NCBI GenBank assembly: GCA_030642635.1
Contig: DAOWNK010000053.1
Location: forward strand, 1-14,752
Direction: 5' to 3'
Length of the DNA stretch: 14,752 nt
DNA from: Pirellulales bacterium
GTDB taxonomy: Bacteria; Planctomycetota; Planctomycetia; Pirellulales; Thermoguttaceae
The translations under genes and the position numbers were made by a program. Of this stretch, positions 13,623-14,752 are shown piece after piece. The stretch's first letter is position 1. Each line of letters begins with the position of its first letter. Below the pieces are notes generated by a model. It did no database searches. It was not told the DNA's origin and worked only from the letters and a program-made list of their open reading frames with translations.

Positions 13623-14752
13623 TCTTCTGCTCCGGAATCGGGAACAGATGCTCGCGGCCGTAGACGATATCCTTGGTAACCAGATACTTGTTTTCGCCTT
13701 TCTGGTCCGGCAACTCGTACATGATATCGAGCATCACGTCTTCGATGATCGACCGCAGCGCCCTGGCGCCGGTGTTCTTCTCCATCGCCCGATCTGCAAT
13801 CGCGCGCAGCGCCTCGTCGGTAAACCCAAGCTCTGCGTCCTCCATGGAGAACAATGCCTGGTATTGCTTTACCAGGGCGTTTTTCGGCTCGCACAGCACG
13901 CGGACCAAGGCGTCGGAATCGAGCGGGCTCAGGGCGGAAAGCACCGGCAGCCGGCCGATCAACTCCGGAATCAGGCCGAACTCGAGTATGTCGTCGCTTG
14001 TGGCCTGTTGCAGCAATTCGCCCAGTTCGAGGTCGTCGTGCACGGCCTTGATCTGTCCGAATCCGATGGTGCGTTTCCCCAACCGCTTGCCGATGATGTC
14101 GTCCAGGCCTACGAACGTCCCGCCACAGATGAACAGGATATTGCTGGTATCCATTTGGATGTATTGCTGTTCGGGATGTTTGCGTCCACCCTGCGGCGGA
14201 ACGTTGGCCACGGTGCCCTCGAGCATCTTCAACAACGCTTGCTGCACGCCTTCGCCGGAAACGTCGCGTGTAATGGAGACGTTCTGGCTGGTCTTTCCGA
14301 TCTTGTCGATCTCGTCGATGTAGAGCACGCCGCGCTGCGCCACGTCCAGATCGAAGTCTGCGGCATGGAGTAGTTTCAGCAGCAGGTTCTCGACGTCTTC
14401 GCCCACATAGCCCGCCTCGGTCAATGTGGTCGCGTCTCCGATGGCGAACGGTACGTCGAGGATTCGTGCGAGCGTTTGGGCCAACAGCGTTTTGCCGGAA
14501 CCGGTCGGACCGATCAAGAGGATGTTCGACTTGTCGATCTCGACGTCCGGACCGCCGATGCCGTGCATCAGCCGCTTGTAATGACTGTGCACGGCCACGG
14601 CCAATACCTTCTTGGCATGGTCCTGTCCGATGACGTACTGGTCGAGCCGCCCGACGATCTGCCGAGGAGTCAGAACCTGGGTGAACAGCGGTTTGCTGGC
14701 CCCACGCCTTCGTCGCTCTGGCCCGAGGATCGACTGGCACAAGTCGATACAC
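13609..14752 (-). CDS. clpX: ATP-dependent Clp protease ATP-binding subunit ClpX, N-terminus cut by window edge
   Basis: ClpX is the AAA+ unfoldase that feeds substrates to ClpP. The visible part starts at the second cysteine pair of the zinc-binding domain (CIDLC, 14751-14737), so about 30-40 N-terminal residues lie beyond the edge. Then come LDQYVIGQDHAKKVLAVAV, Walker A GPTGSGKT, pore loop GYVGED, Walker B VLYIDEIDK, the RKH loop in GGRKHP, FICGGTFVGLD, the ClpP-docking IGF in RTIGFGQ, IPELIGRLPV, and sensor 2 in KNTGARALRS. All ATPase and ClpP-contact elements are intact. The stop TAG at 13611-13609 overlaps the convergent aminotransferase gene by 14 bases. The apparent start at 14742 (TTG) is only an edge effect. 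clpP is not in the window. Confidence 0.97.
   Translation of the reverse strand, partial: CIDLCQSILGPERRRRGASKPLFTQVLTPRQIVGRLDQYVIGQDHAKKVLAVAVHSHYKRLMHGIGGPDVEIDKSNILLIGPTGSGKTLLAQTLARILDVPFAIGDATTLTEAGYVGEDVENLLLKLLHAADFDLDVAQRGVLYIDEIDKIGKTSQNVSITRDVSGEGVQQALLKMLEGTVANVPPQGGRKHPEQQYIQMDTSNILFICGGTFVGLDDIIGKRLGKRTIGFGQIKAVHDDLELGELLQQATSDDILEFGLIPELIGRLPVLSALSPLDSDALVRVLCEPKNALVKQYQALFSMEDAELGFTDEALRAIADRAMEKNTGARALRSIIEDVMLDIMYELPDQKGENKYLVTKDIVYGREHLFPIPEQKTKSA

Overview
The window most likely comes from a bacterium of the Planctomycetota or a close relative. This is inferred from content, not from a search. The indicators are a Tat-signal Gfo/Idh/MocA oxidoreductase next to a secreted ThuA-like protein, menaquinone genes of the futalosine type, few Shine-Dalgarno sites, and GC-rich palindromic repeats in the intergenic gaps. 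No rRNA, tRNA, CRISPR array or transposase gene was seen.

Layout. (1) 115-3621, + strand: a one-carbon/folate cluster of an AcsE-type methyltetrahydrofolate:corrinoid methyltransferase, formate-THF ligase (fhs) and flavin-dependent thymidylate synthase (thyX). (2) 3610-5220, - strand: dimeric-type glycyl-tRNA synthetase, its 3' end overlapping thyX. (3) 5221-5528: divergent intergenic region with a G-rich heptamer repeat, a double hairpin and a TATAAT box. (4) 5529-9140, + strand: four menaquinone genes (ubiE/menG, ubiX, a UbiA-family prenyltransferase of mqnP type, and mqnE), broken in the middle by a 191-bp gap holding a G-quadruplex motif and a perfect 30-bp inverted repeat. (5) 9145-11383, - strand: secreted ThuA-like protein downstream of a Gfo/Idh/MocA gene that carries one in-frame TAA. 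(6) 11384-11655: divergent control region with two near-consensus promoters facing outward. (7) 11656-12479, + strand: an overlapping pair encoding a small helical protein and a nucleotidyltransferase-fold protein, function unknown. (8) 12501-13622, + strand: PLP-dependent aminotransferase. (9) 13609-14752, - strand: clpX, cut by the right edge inside its zinc-binding domain.

How the genes fit together. AcsE, Fhs and ThyX act on methyl-, formyl- and methylene-THF. UbiE, UbiX, the UbiA homologue and MqnE cover several steps of futalosine-route menaquinone synthesis; the other mqn genes are not in the window. The most noteworthy signals are the nonsense codon just before the conserved Lys-Pro of the oxidoreductase, the uncharacterised small-protein/nucleotidyltransferase module with its own promoter, and the family of 7-bp G-rich repeats beside palindromes between genes.
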